A DNA stretch of 64,000 nucleotides from Salinimicrobium sp963739625. Lineage in GTDB: Bacteria > Bacteroidota > Bacteroidia > Flavobacteriales > Flavobacteriaceae. Shown here piece after piece: positions 29,252 to 37,831 of this stretch. The DNA lies in the NCBI GenBank assembly GCA_963739625.1, contig CAVUAU010000018.1, forward strand, positions 62,001-126,000, read 5' to 3'. Position numbers and translations under genes: made by a program. The notes below the pieces were generated by a model. The model made no database searches, had not been told where the DNA came from, and saw nothing but the letters and a program-made list of their open reading frames with translations. Numbering within the stretch: position 1 is the stretch's first letter; every line of letters begins with the position of its first letter.

Positions 29252-30508
29252 ATGTTGATATATTTAAGGGTACTAAAAGAGAGCTTTAATTTCGCGATTA
29301 ACGCTTTAAAGAATAACAAGCTAAGAACGATGCTTTCCCTGCTGGGGGTGACCATTGGTATCTTTTCTATTATTGCCGTGCTTGCGGCAGTAGATTCCCT
29401 GGAGAAGGAGATTAAGGGCAGCCTGAGCTCTCTTGACAACAGCACCATTATTGTTACCCGTTTTTCCTTTGGACCTACAGAGATCCCGCAGTGGAAAAGA
29501 GAGCAGTTCCCTGATGTTACTTATGAAGAATACGATTACCTCAACCGCAACTTGCCCGAGGCCGAGGCTGTTTCTTATGTGCTTAATGTCCAGTCGGAAT
29601 CTGTGAAATACAATGAGAATACTGCCACTAATGTGGGTATTGGTGCAGTTTCTTCGGAATATTACGATATAGAAGCCCTTCAACTTTCAGAAGGACGTTT
29701 TTTTACAAAAGCCGAATCTGTGCGGGCCGCACCCGTAATTGTTTTGGGCCATGATGTGGCCGAAACCCTTTTTGAAGGTTTTGATCCCATGGGTAAAGAG
29801 GTGAGGCTTTATGGTCGAAAATTCACAGTGATTGGAGTGCTGGAAAAAATGGGTTCTAATCTCTTCGGAAACAGTCATGACACCAACGTATTTCTTCCCG
29901 TAAATGCGGTGCGAAGGATCTATGGCGCCAATAACCGTGGGACCTTTCCGCAGATCGTGATCAAACCCGGCGATGATGTTGACGACAACGCTGAATTTGT
30001 AGCCATGGTTTCCCAACAGCTCAGGAACATGAGAGGACTAAAGACCGAGGAGATCAACAATTTTTTCGTGAATCAGCTGCAGGGCTTTACCGATTTTATA
30101 GACAACATAACCGGCCAAATGAACTTTATTGGCCTTATCATCAGCGGTTTTTCCCTGCTTGTAGGAGGTTTCGGGATTGCCAATATTATGTTTGTAAGCG
30201 TGAAGGAAAGAACCAGCCTTATTGGAATTCAAAAATCATTGGGAGCGAAAAACCGCTTCATCCTGTTCCAGTTCCTTTTTGAAGCCGTGATCCTTGCGGT
30301 CATAGGAGGTTTAATTGGTCTTTTCCTGGTGTGGCTCGTCTCCATCATAGTTTCACAATTCACGGGAGATTTTCAATTTGTGCTTTCCCCCTGGAACATG
30401 TTCATTGGTACCGCAGTCTCGGCAGTGATTGGGCTTGTTTCAGGGATAATACCTGCAATTTCGGCTTCCCGTCTTGACCCTGTGGAAGCAATAAGAACCG
30501 GGATGTAA
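29252..30508 (+). CDS. MacB-type ABC transporter permease (FtsX domain)
   Basis: A 418-residue permease: an N-terminal helix with LRTMLSLLGVTIGIFSIIAVLAAV, a MacB-like periplasmic core domain (about 50-250), and three C-terminal helices of the FtsX type with GGFGIANIMFVSVKERTSLIGIQKSLGAKNR-like coupling region and a closing SRLDPVEAIRTGM. Such proteins pass lipoproteins, peptides or drugs across the envelope by mechanotransmission. No ATPase gene is adjacent, so its partner must be elsewhere. The serine hydrolase gene begins 17 bases downstream. Confidence 0.9.
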   Translation: MLIYLRVLKESFNFAINALKNNKLRTMLSLLGVTIGIFSIIAVLAAVDSLEKEIKGSLSSLDNSTIIVTRFSFGPTEIPQWKREQFPDVTYEEYDYLNRNLPEAEAVSYVLNVQSESVKYNENTATNVGIGAVSSEYYDIEALQLSEGRFFTKAESVRAAPVIVLGHDVAETLFEGFDPMGKEVRLYGRKFTVIGVLEKMGSNLFGNSHDTNVFLPVNAVRRIYGANNRGTFPQIVIKPGDDVDDNAEFVAMVSQQLRNMRGLKTEEINNFFVNQLQGFTDFIDNITGQMNFIGLIISGFSLLVGGFGIANIMFVSVKERTSLIGIQKSLGAKNRFILFQFLFEAVILAVIGGLIGLFLVWLVSIIVSQFTGDFQFVLSPWNMFIGTAVSAVIGLVSGIIPAISASRLDPVEAIRTGM

Positions 30509-30525
30509 TCTTTAAAAACATTGAT

Positions 30526-31845
30526 ATGAAAGAAATTCTTAACCTCTTTTTCATCTTCTTTTGTGTGGCAACCCTTACCGCACAAAAGTTTGATGTTCAA
30601 AAAATGGACAGCCTTTTTGCCGCTGTCGAAGAGAACAACAAAGGCATGGGTAGTCTTTCCCTTTTTGAAAATGGGGAAGAGGTGTACCAAAGAGCTATTG
30701 GTTTTGCGGATGTTCAAAAGGACATCAAGGCAGATGCCGACACGAAATATCGAATTGGATCCATTTCCAAAACCTTCACCGCCTCAATGATCATGCAGTT
30801 GGTAGAAGAGGGGAAGCTACAGTTGGATGCGAAACTTTCAGAATTCTATCCGGCAATTCCAAATGCCGAAAAAATAAGTATTGAAGACATGCTGCGGCAT
30901 CAAAGCGGCCTTTTCAATTTTACGAATGCCGAAGATTATAAGTCATACATGGAGCAGCCAAAGACGAAACAGGAGCTGCTGGAGATTTTTCATTCTCAGG
31001 AGCCGGCCTTTGAACCGGGTGCTAAAAACGAGTATTCCAACACTAATTATGTGCTGTTGAGTTTCATCGCCGAAGATATTACCGGGAAAGATTATGCGCA
31101 GCTTCTAGAGGAGAGGATAACCAAGCCGCTGGGGCTTGAAAACACCTATTATGGTCGCAAGATCAACACGGCAAATCACGAAGCCCAGTCGTACAAAAAA
31201 GAAAAAGATTGGGTTATGAGTACAGAGACCGATATGAGCATTCCAAAAGGAGCCGGGGCAGTGGTCTCTACCCCCACAGATCTCAACAAGTTTTTCACCG
31301 CCCTTTTTGAGGGGAAAGTCGTGAAACCCGAAAGCCTGGAGAAAATGAAAACCATGAAAAATGGCTATGGAATGGGTTTATTTTCTTACCCGTTCTTTGA
31401 GAAAAAGCTCTATGGCCACACCGGCGGTATTGACGGGTTCAATTCTATGGCAGCCTATAATCCTGAAGACGGACTCGCGATTGCCTATATTTCTAACGGT
31501 ACAGATCTTCCTACTAATGATATTCTTATTGGCGCCCTAAGTATTTTCTACGGAAGGGATTATGCCATCCCCTCTTTTGAAAAGGCTCTTGACATTCCTG
31601 CGGAAGAACTTGAGAAATTTACCGGCACCTATGGCAGTGAAACTTTCCCGCTTAAGGTTGAGGTCTTTGTAGAGAATGGCGTTTTGAAAGGCCAGGCGAC
31701 GGGACAGCAGACTTTTCCTTTGGAGGCTTATGAGCCAAACAAGTTTCAGTTCACCCGCGCCGGACTCAAGCTGGAATTCACTCCCGAAGAAGATAAAATG
31801 ATGCTCTTGCAAAATGGTGGCAGCTACGAGCTGCACAGGGAATAA
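30526..31845 (+). CDS. class C beta-lactamase-like serine hydrolase
   Basis: A 439-residue exported enzyme with the penicillin-recognising triad: SxxK as IGSISKTFTASM, YxN as NEYSNTNYVLLS, and HTGG as YGHTGGIDGF in place of KTG. A C-terminal beta-rich domain (about 345-439, FTGTYGSETFPLKVEVF) follows, as in many DUF3471-type esterase/peptidase relatives. The signal peptide ends near TLTAQ. Actual substrate unknown: such proteins may be D-aminopeptidases, esterases or DD-peptidases, and resistance should not be assumed. Confidence 0.88.
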   Translation: MKEILNLFFIFFCVATLTAQKFDVQKMDSLFAAVEENNKGMGSLSLFENGEEVYQRAIGFADVQKDIKADADTKYRIGSISKTFTASMIMQLVEEGKLQLDAKLSEFYPAIPNAEKISIEDMLRHQSGLFNFTNAEDYKSYMEQPKTKQELLEIFHSQEPAFEPGAKNEYSNTNYVLLSFIAEDITGKDYAQLLEERITKPLGLENTYYGRKINTANHEAQSYKKEKDWVMSTETDMSIPKGAGAVVSTPTDLNKFFTALFEGKVVKPESLEKMKTMKNGYGMGLFSYPFFEKKLYGHTGGIDGFNSMAAYNPEDGLAIAYISNGTDLPTNDILIGALSIFYGRDYAIPSFEKALDIPAEELEKFTGTYGSETFPLKVEVFVENGVLKGQATGQQTFPLEAYEPNKFQFTRAGLKLEFTPEEDKMMLLQNGGSYELHRE

Positions 31846-31857
31846 ACATTTTAAATA

Positions 31858-31906
31858 AAAACAGAAGAGGTTCCAAAAATGACATTTTTGGAACCTCTTC
31901 TGTTTT
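31858..31906. terminator. perfect 49-base palindrome, probable bidirectional terminator
   Basis: Two exact 24-base complementary arms around a single A (31882). The inner part is CAAAAATG-A-CATTTTTG and the outer part adds GGTTC/GAACC and AGAAG/CTTCT, ending in A/T runs. It sits between the convergent serine hydrolase and GAF genes. The core matches a repeat seen many times in this window, so it may be a repeat adopted as a terminator. Confidence 0.8.
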
Positions 31907-31919
31907 GGACTAATCTGGT

Positions 31920-32375
31920 TTAGATGATCTCGGCCACTTTTTCGTTTACGAACTCAAGAAAACGTTCGTCTTCTTCGGTGAAAGGATCGGGAATGTTGGA
32001 ATCTATATCGATCTGGCCAATGTTTTCCCCGTTTTTGAACAAAGGCACCACGATTTCAGCTTTTACGTGTATGCTACAGGCAATATAATTGTCCTGCGCG
32101 TTCACATCGGGCACCACGAAATTTTGGTTTGAAACGGCAACCTGTCCGCAGATGCCTTTTCCGAAGGGAATGATAGTATGATCTGTAGGTTCTCCCGCGA
32201 AAGGGCCTAATTTAAGTTCGTTTTTGTCGCCGTTCTTAAAGTAGAACCCAACCCAGGTGTAATAATCCACCTCGGCCTTTAGCAGCTCACAAACTTCTTG
32301 CAGACGAAGATCTACAGAAGCGTCTTCTGCCTTCAATATATTTTCAACTTTTGATTTTAACTTCTGAAGAGACAT
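31920..32375 (-). CDS. GAF-domain protein, probable free methionine-(R)-sulfoxide reductase
   Basis: About 151 residues from the ATG at 32375. A TTG ten codons earlier is in frame, but it would place the promoter box inside the gene. The whole protein is one GAF domain with the fRMsr pattern: YYTWVGFYF, LGPFAGEPTDHTIIPFGKGICGQVAV, and YIACSIHVKAEIVVPLF, including two of the redox cysteines and the E-IVVP/DIDS ligand pocket. Members reduce free Met-R-sulfoxide in the cytoplasm. It is divergent from the XrtF operon. Confidence 0.85.
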   Translation of the reverse strand: MSLQKLKSKVENILKAEDASVDLRLQEVCELLKAEVDYYTWVGFYFKNGDKNELKLGPFAGEPTDHTIIPFGKGICGQVAVSNQNFVVPDVNAQDNYIACSIHVKAEIVVPLFKNGENIGQIDIDSNIPDPFTEEDERFLEFVNEKVAEII

Positions 32376-32392
32376 AGTTTCAAAATTTTGAA

Positions 32393-32445
32393 CAAAAGTA
32401 TTCAAAAATAAACCGATGCTATGCTTTTTAAATTCAATACTTTTG
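32393..32445. promoter_or_regulatory. divergent pair of -7 boxes between GAF and xrtF genes
   Basis: TACTTTTG occurs on the minus strand at 32400-32393 (17 bases before the GAF ATG) and on the plus strand at 32438-32445 (19 bases before the xrtF start). Both are perfect TAnnTTTG matches. They mirror each other across 37 bases. Neither has a clear -33 TTG. Confidence 0.5.
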
Positions 32446-32464
32446 AAAAAACCTCCTGCACAAA

Positions 32465-33010
32465 GTGTTTCAACTGGTTCAGAAATATGCAGCGGTAATC
32501 CGCTTTATTTTTACCTTTTTGGGAACCTATCTCTTATTGGCCTTTTTGTACAACCTGTACCTGCAGCGCTTTACTTCAGGAGATTTTTACCCCGATTATC
32601 TTACGCATCTCGTAGCGCTGCAAAGTGAGGCGGTAGTGAATGCTTTTGGCTACAATGCCAGTATAGAACCCGGTTTTCCCGAGGCTACCATGCATCTCAC
32701 GGTGAACGGCAAATTCGTGGCGCGCATCATTGAGGGCTGCAATGCCGCGAGTATTATTATTTTGTTCGTCTCTTTTATGCTCGCCTTCTTCGGAAGGGTG
32801 AGGGCAACGCTGCTTTACATTCTCGCAGGGGCGGTCATTATTTACGCGATCAATGTGGCGAGGATTGCTCTCATGGCGATAGGCATCTATGAATATCCTA
32901 TGAAGGCTTATTTTCTACATTCTGTAGCCTTTCCCCTGGTGATCTATGGCACGGTGTTCCTGCTCTGGCTGCTGTGGATAAGGATATATTCATATCAAAT
33001 TAAAACATGA
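32465..33010 (+). CDS. xrtF: exosortase family protein XrtF
   Basis: A 181-residue multi-helix membrane protein with the exosortase/archaeosortase catalytic trio: Cys in IEGCNAASIIILF, Arg in NVARIALMAIG, and His in FLHSVAFPLVIYG. It starts at a GTG; no in-frame ATG lies between the preceding stop (32444-32446) and the conserved region. XrtF is the Flavobacteriia-specific exosortase class, thought to process C-terminally tagged surface proteins, but its substrate tag is not well defined. Its stop overlaps the next gene (ATGA). Confidence 0.9.
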   Translation: MFQLVQKYAAVIRFIFTFLGTYLLLAFLYNLYLQRFTSGDFYPDYLTHLVALQSEAVVNAFGYNASIEPGFPEATMHLTVNGKFVARIIEGCNAASIIILFVSFMLAFFGRVRATLLYILAGAVIIYAINVARIALMAIGIYEYPMKAYFLHSVAFPLVIYGTVFLLWLLWIRIYSYQIKT

Positions 33011-33447
33011 AGCCCTGGATAAAAATATCGGTCATTCTTTTGCTGGTATGCCTGCTGGCATTGGTGAGGTTGTATGAGTACTCCTTCTTCTATGATCCTT
33101 TTATGTATTTTTTTGAAGAAGATTTTCAAAATGAATTACATATCCCAACTTGGATGTTTTTCAATGTTTTTCTGCGATTCCTTGTGAATACAGTCATTTC
33201 TCTGGTCATTCTGTACGTAGCTTTTCAAAGCAGGAGCATTATTAAATTTTCGGGGATTATTTATGCGGGTTTTTTCCTGGTGCTGTTCCCGCTGTTCATC
33301 TATTTAATGAGCCATATACACACAGATAATTACCTGCCGGCTTTTTATGTGCGAAGGTTTTTGGCGCATCCCGTTTTGGTGTTGATCCTGCTGCCGGCAT
33401 TCTATTATTACCGGCTTCAGAAAAAGATCACAGAAACCAGCTATTAG
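33007..33447 (+). CDS. exosortase F system-associated membrane protein
   Basis: A 146-residue membrane protein with about four helices (near 7-22, 50-75, 80-103, 120-140), overlapping xrtF by four bases. The segment YEYSFFYDPFMYFFEEDF and the tail RRFLAHPVLVLILLPAFYYYR match the small partner always found after XrtF in Flavobacteriia. Its role is unknown. Confidence 0.88.
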   Translation: MKPWIKISVILLLVCLLALVRLYEYSFFYDPFMYFFEEDFQNELHIPTWMFFNVFLRFLVNTVISLVILYVAFQSRSIIKFSGIIYAGFFLVLFPLFIYLMSHIHTDNYLPAFYVRRFLAHPVLVLILLPAFYYYRLQKKITETSY

Positions 33448-33565
33448 AATTTCATTTTTCTTCGGAAGTCTTTAGAAATGGGAAAATGGCCCCTATAAAA
33501 ACTGATCTGTATCACAGAAAAGGCAGATCCATTTTAGGATTTCTTCTGCTTTTCAAAAAAATACG

Positions 33566-33573
33566 TATTTTTG
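33566..33573 (+). promoter_or_regulatory. candidate -7 promoter box of the copper island
   Basis: TATTTTTG, a perfect TAnnTTTG match, ending six bases before the ATG at 33580. The transcript would be nearly leaderless. An inverted GATCTG/CAGATC pair just upstream (about 33509-33533) is a possible but unproven operator. Confidence 0.4.
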
Positions 33574-33579
33574 TAGTTG

Positions 33580-33978
33580 ATGAAAAAGGTTTTTCAGAAA
33601 TCGGCATCTTCTTTAATGGCACTTTTAGTGCTGTTTTCCACTATGTCTTTTACCGTAGATAAACATTTCTGCGGAACGATGCTGGTGGACCAGGCCGTGT
33701 TTTCTGAAGCTCAATCCTGTGGCATGGAGCATTCTTCCGCAGCTATGTCGGGAGAAGACGGGTGTAAAGACCAAAAGGTTTCCATAGAAGGACAAAAGGA
33801 TCTAAAAATGTCATTTTTCGATCTTGATCTGCATCAGCAGGTCTTCCTAGCCTCCTTTACCTATTCTTATGTTGAGCTTTTTGAAGAGCTGCCACAGCAG
33901 GTTGTTCCTTTTTCAGATTATTCCCCGCCTTTACTCGTCTACGACATCCATTTGCTGGACGAGACCTTCCTTATTTGA
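33580..33978 (+). CDS. HYC_CC_PP family protein (copper-cluster associated)
   Basis: A 132-residue exported protein with a signal peptide (to about residue 24) and the family landmarks: VDKHFCGTMLV (HFC where the family name has HYC), cysteines in SCGMEH and DGCKDQK, and a C-terminal YSPPLLVYDIHLL. This family commonly precedes cusA-type genes in Flavobacteriia. The histidines, cysteines and methionines suggest metal binding in the periplasm, which is inference. The ATG at 33580 is chosen over an adjacent TTG. A hairpin terminator separates it from cusA. Confidence 0.85.
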   Translation: MKKVFQKSASSLMALLVLFSTMSFTVDKHFCGTMLVDQAVFSEAQSCGMEHSSAAMSGEDGCKDQKVSIEGQKDLKMSFFDLDLHQQVFLASFTYSYVELFEELPQQVVPFSDYSPPLLVYDIHLLDETFLI

Positions 33979-34006
33979 TTTAAGTTTTTAGAATGATCGC
34001 ACCTGA

Positions 34007-34052
34007 CCAAAAATATGGTCCAGGCGCCGGGTTCTTATACCCGGGCTTTTTC
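34007..34052 (+). terminator. tandem hairpins between the HYC_CC_PP and cusA genes
   Basis: A GACCA/TGGTC hairpin is followed by a CCGGGT/ACCCGG hairpin and CTTTTTCT. The second has the form of a rho-independent terminator, so cusA expression may depend on read-through or attenuation. No cusA promoter matching TAnnTTTG is seen in the remaining 21 bases. Confidence 0.6.
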
Positions 34053-34073
34053 TAATTACTTAAATTCTTTCTA

Positions 34074-37000
34074 ATGCTAAACAAAGGCATAAAGTTTCTT
34101 ATAGAAAACAAACTGGTCGCTGTCCTGCTATTGATCCTTTTTGTGGGATGGGGAATAGTTACCGCTCCTTTCAACTGGGAAACGGGCATTCTTCCTACAG
34201 ATCCCGTTGCTGTTGATGCTATTCCGGATATTGGTGAAAATCAACAGATCGTTTTTACCAAATGGCCCGGTAGGTCACCACAGGACATCGAAGACCAGAT
34301 CACTTACCCGCTAACCACTTCTTTGCTTGGAATACCGGGGGTTAAAACAATACGGAGTTCTTCCATGTTCGGATTTTCGAGCATTTATATCATTTTTGAA
34401 GAGGATGTCGAATTTTACTGGAGCCGTAGCCGGATCCTCGAAAAACTAAATTCCTTACCGGCCAATTTATTGCCCGAAGGTGTAAATCCTACTCTAGGAC
34501 CTGATGCTACCGGGCTTGGCCAGATCTTCTGGTACACGCTTGAAGGCCGCGACAAAGACGGAAATGTTACCGGTGGTTGGGATCTTCATGAATTGCGAAG
34601 CATTCAGGATTATTACGTCAAATATGCCCTTTCCGGAGCCAGCGGGGTTTCTGAAGTTGCCTCCATTGGTGGCTACGTGCAGGAGTACCAGATCGATGTG
34701 AATCCCGAACTGATGCGTCAGTACAACATCGGTTTGAAAGAAGTGGTCATGGCTGTAAAAGAGAGTAACAGGGACATTGGAGCGCAGACCCTGGAGATCA
34801 ATCAGGCAGAATACCTGGTTCGCGGCCTGGGATACGTCAAGTCTATCGAAGATATTGAGAATGCGGTGGTCACTTCCGAAGATTTTACCTCCATTCGAAT
34901 AAAAGATATAGCGAATGTTTCCTTAGGTCCTGCGCAGAGAAGAGGGATACTTGATAAAGAAGGAGCCGAGGTTGTTGGGGGAGTTGTGGTAGCAAGATAT
35001 GGTGCCAATCCACTGGAGGTGATCAATAATGTGAAGGACGAGATCGCGGCGATAAGTGGTGGACTTCCTTCAAAAGAATTAAGCGACGGGCGCACTTCAC
35101 AGGTCACTATTGTGCCATTCTATGACAGGACAGAATTGATCCATGAAACTCTGGGGACATTAAATGAGGCCCTAAGCTTTGAGATCCTTATTACTATCCT
35201 TGTCATAATCGTAATGGTTTATAACCTTAGGGCCTCAGTGCTTATCTCTGGCCTTTTACCTGTTGCGGTGCTCATGGTGTTCATTTCAATGAAGCTGTTT
35301 GGTGTTCCTGCGAATATTGTGGCGCTATCAGGGATCGCTATTGCTATTGGTACCATGGTAGATGTTGGGGTGATATTGTCAGAAAATATACTTCGGCATC
35401 TCGACGAACACGGGCAGGATGAAAATGGAAATAAGTTGCCGATAAATACCATAGTTTACAATGCTACTTCCGAAGTTTCAGGAGCTATTTTGACCGCGGT
35501 GCTTACCACCATTATCAGCTTTATTCCGGTGTTTACTATGGTAGGAGCCGAAGGAAAACTGTTCAGGCCTCTTGCGTTTACAAAGACCATGGCACTTACC
35601 GCTTCTCTCGTAGTTGCACTGTTTTTAATTCCGCCGTTTGCCGCTACCTTCTTTAAAAAGCGAACTGCAAGAACCAGCGTAGGCCTTGGAGTAAATATAT
35701 TCCTCATAGTAGCCGGAATAACTTCTTTGGTTTTTGGATATTTTATTGGAATTATAGCTGTGGCTTACGGGACTACAGGTATTCTGCTTCTTAGAAAAAG
35801 GATCACTCCAAAAAGATCTAACCTTATAAACATCTTTATCTCAGCCTTTGCCATTGTTTATTTGCTGGCAGAGTACTGGAGACCGCTTGGTTTTGACAGG
35901 AGCGTATTTATGAACTTCCTGTTCGTGGGATTGATCTCATTTGGACTGCTGGGGATTTTTACCCTTTTTAGAAGGTATTACACCCGTATTCTTGGCTGGG
36001 CTTTAGATAACAAAATGCTGTTCCTTTCTATTCCCACCGTTATTGTCATTATTGGCTTTTTGATCATGCGGAATACCGGCAAAGAATTTATGCCTTCACT
36101 TAACGAAGGGTCTTTTTTGCTGATGCCTACGTCGCTGCCTCATGCCGGGGTCGAAGAGAACAAAAGAGTTGTCCAGCAACTGGACATGGCCGTTGCGAGT
36201 ATCCCTGAAGTGCAAACTGTGGTAGGAAAAGCAGGCCGTACAGAATCTGCCCTGGATCCCGCGCCTATTTCCATGTATGAAAATATTATTCAGTACAAAT
36301 CTGAATACATGCTGAATGAAGAAAGGGAGCAACAACGTTACCGCGTCAATGAAGACGGATTCTTTGAACTGAAAAATGGGAAACTGGCATTAAATCCCAA
36401 TAACGAGGTAGAGCATGTAGAAAAATACGAAGGCTCACTTGTCAAAGATCCTTTGAAGGTTAATCGGGAGCAGTTGATCCCTGATGAAGATGGAGAATAC
36501 TTCAGGAACTGGAGACCAACTTTTGATTCTCCCGATGATATCTGGAATGAAATTGTAAAAGTCACAAAATTGCCCGGAGTGACTTCAGCGCCAAAATTAC
36601 AGCCCATAGAAACCCGCCTGGTCATGCTGCAAACCGGAATGCGTGCGCCTATGGGAATTAAGGTCAAAGGACCGAACCTAAAGACCATAGAAACTTTTGG
36701 GCTGAAGCTGGAAGATATTCTAAAAGAAGCTGAAGGCGTAAAAGACGAAGCTGTTTTTGCCGACAGGATCGTGGGTAAACCATATCTCCTCATCGACATT
36801 AAAAGAGAGCGACTTGCCCGCTACGGGATTGCTGTTGAAGATGTGCAACAGGTCCTGGAAGTGGCTGTTGGGGGAATGGTGATCTCCCAGACAGTCGAAG
36901 GACGGGAACGCTACGGCATGAGGGTACGATATCCCAGAGAACTTCGTTCCAGTCCTGAAGATATCAAGGATATATACGTACCTGTTGAGGGTGGAAGTCC

Positions 37001-37829
37001 GGTCCCGCTGGGAGAGCTTGTGGATGTTAGGTATGAGCAGGGTCCGCAGGTGATCAAGAGTGAAGATACTTTCCTGGTGGGATACGTGCTCTTTGATAAA
37101 ATAGATGGTTATGCAGAAGTAGATGTGGTTGAAAATGCACAGGCTCTTATTAAGGAAAAGATTGAGTCGGGGGAATTAAGCGTGCCCGATGGAGTTACCT
37201 ATAGATTTACCGGGACCTATGAAAATCAGCTGAGGGCGGAAAAGACACTATCAGTCGTTGTGCCGTTGTCTTTATTAATCATCTTTTTGATCCTTTACTT
37301 CCAGTTCAAGTCGGTCTCTACTTCCCTAATGGTTTTTTCAGGAATAGCCGTTGCTTTCGCGGGTGGATTTTTACTCATCTGGCTGTACGGGCAGGACTGG
37401 TTTATGAACTTCAATTTCTTTGGAGAAAACCTCCGGGATCTTTTCCAGATGCATACTATAAATCTAAGTGTGGCAGTCTGGGTTGGATTCATCGCTTTGT
37501 TTGGGATTGCCACAGACGATGGGGTGGTTATGGCCACCTATCTCACACAATCCTTTGGTCGCAATGTGACGGAAACTAAAGATCAAATAAGGGCTTCTGT
37601 GATCGAAGCTGGGGAGAAAAGGATACGACCCTGTTTGATGACCACTGCAACTACAATTTTGGCTTTACTGCCTGTACTTACCTCCACCGGCCGGGGAAGC
37701 GACATCATGATCCCCATGGCGATCCCGGGTTTTGGCGGAATGTTGATTGCATTAATGACCCTGTTCGTGGTTCCGGTGCTGTTTAGCTGGCGGAAAGAAT
37801 CGCAGTTAAAGAATAGAAAAACACAATAA
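34074..37829 (+). CDS. cusA: CusA/CzcA-family heavy-metal RND efflux pump
   Basis: A 1251-residue RND transporter of the heavy-metal class, with twelve expected helices. It opens with the HME start and has DPVAVDAIPDIGENQQIVFTKW, the helix-4 proton-relay region (GIAIAIGTMVDVGVILSENILRHL), and the second-half GIATDDGVVMATYL. It is about 200 residues longer than E. coli CusA; the extra sequence includes a long periplasmic stretch around residues 740-850, common to flavobacterial members. It drives Cu(I)/Ag(I) out of the periplasm by proton import. Two bases separate it from the TolC-like gene. Cu/Ag specificity is inferred from the neighbours. Confidence 0.92.
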   Translation: MLNKGIKFLIENKLVAVLLLILFVGWGIVTAPFNWETGILPTDPVAVDAIPDIGENQQIVFTKWPGRSPQDIEDQITYPLTTSLLGIPGVKTIRSSSMFGFSSIYIIFEEDVEFYWSRSRILEKLNSLPANLLPEGVNPTLGPDATGLGQIFWYTLEGRDKDGNVTGGWDLHELRSIQDYYVKYALSGASGVSEVASIGGYVQEYQIDVNPELMRQYNIGLKEVVMAVKESNRDIGAQTLEINQAEYLVRGLGYVKSIEDIENAVVTSEDFTSIRIKDIANVSLGPAQRRGILDKEGAEVVGGVVVARYGANPLEVINNVKDEIAAISGGLPSKELSDGRTSQVTIVPFYDRTELIHETLGTLNEALSFEILITILVIIVMVYNLRASVLISGLLPVAVLMVFISMKLFGVPANIVALSGIAIAIGTMVDVGVILSENILRHLDEHGQDENGNKLPINTIVYNATSEVSGAILTAVLTTIISFIPVFTMVGAEGKLFRPLAFTKTMALTASLVVALFLIPPFAATFFKKRTARTSVGLGVNIFLIVAGITSLVFGYFIGIIAVAYGTTGILLLRKRITPKRSNLINIFISAFAIVYLLAEYWRPLGFDRSVFMNFLFVGLISFGLLGIFTLFRRYYTRILGWALDNKMLFLSIPTVIVIIGFLIMRNTGKEFMPSLNEGSFLLMPTSLPHAGVEENKRVVQQLDMAVASIPEVQTVVGKAGRTESALDPAPISMYENIIQYKSEYMLNEEREQQRYRVNEDGFFELKNGKLALNPNNEVEHVEKYEGSLVKDPLKVNREQLIPDEDGEYFRNWRPTFDSPDDIWNEIVKVTKLPGVTSAPKLQPIETRLVMLQTGMRAPMGIKVKGPNLKTIETFGLKLEDILKEAEGVKDEAVFADRIVGKPYLLIDIKRERLARYGIAVEDVQQVLEVAVGGMVISQTVEGRERYGMRVRYPRELRSSPEDIKDIYVPVEGGSPVPLGELVDVRYEQGPQVIKSEDTFLVGYVLFDKIDGYAEVDVVENAQALIKEKIESGELSVPDGVTYRFTGTYENQLRAEKTLSVVVPLSLLIIFLILYFQFKSVSTSLMVFSGIAVAFAGGFLLIWLYGQDWFMNFNFFGENLRDLFQMHTINLSVAVWVGFIALFGIATDDGVVMATYLTQSFGRNVTETKDQIRASVIEAGEKRIRPCLMTTATTILALLPVLTSTGRGSDIMIPMAIPGFGGMLIALMTLFVVPVLFSWRKESQLKNRKTQ

Positions 37830-37831
37830 GA

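Noticed and set aside
30526..31845. The serine hydrolase as an antibiotic-resistance beta-lactamase
   Set aside because: It has HTGG in place of KTG and an extra C-terminal domain, as in esterase or peptidase relatives, so resistance is not supported.
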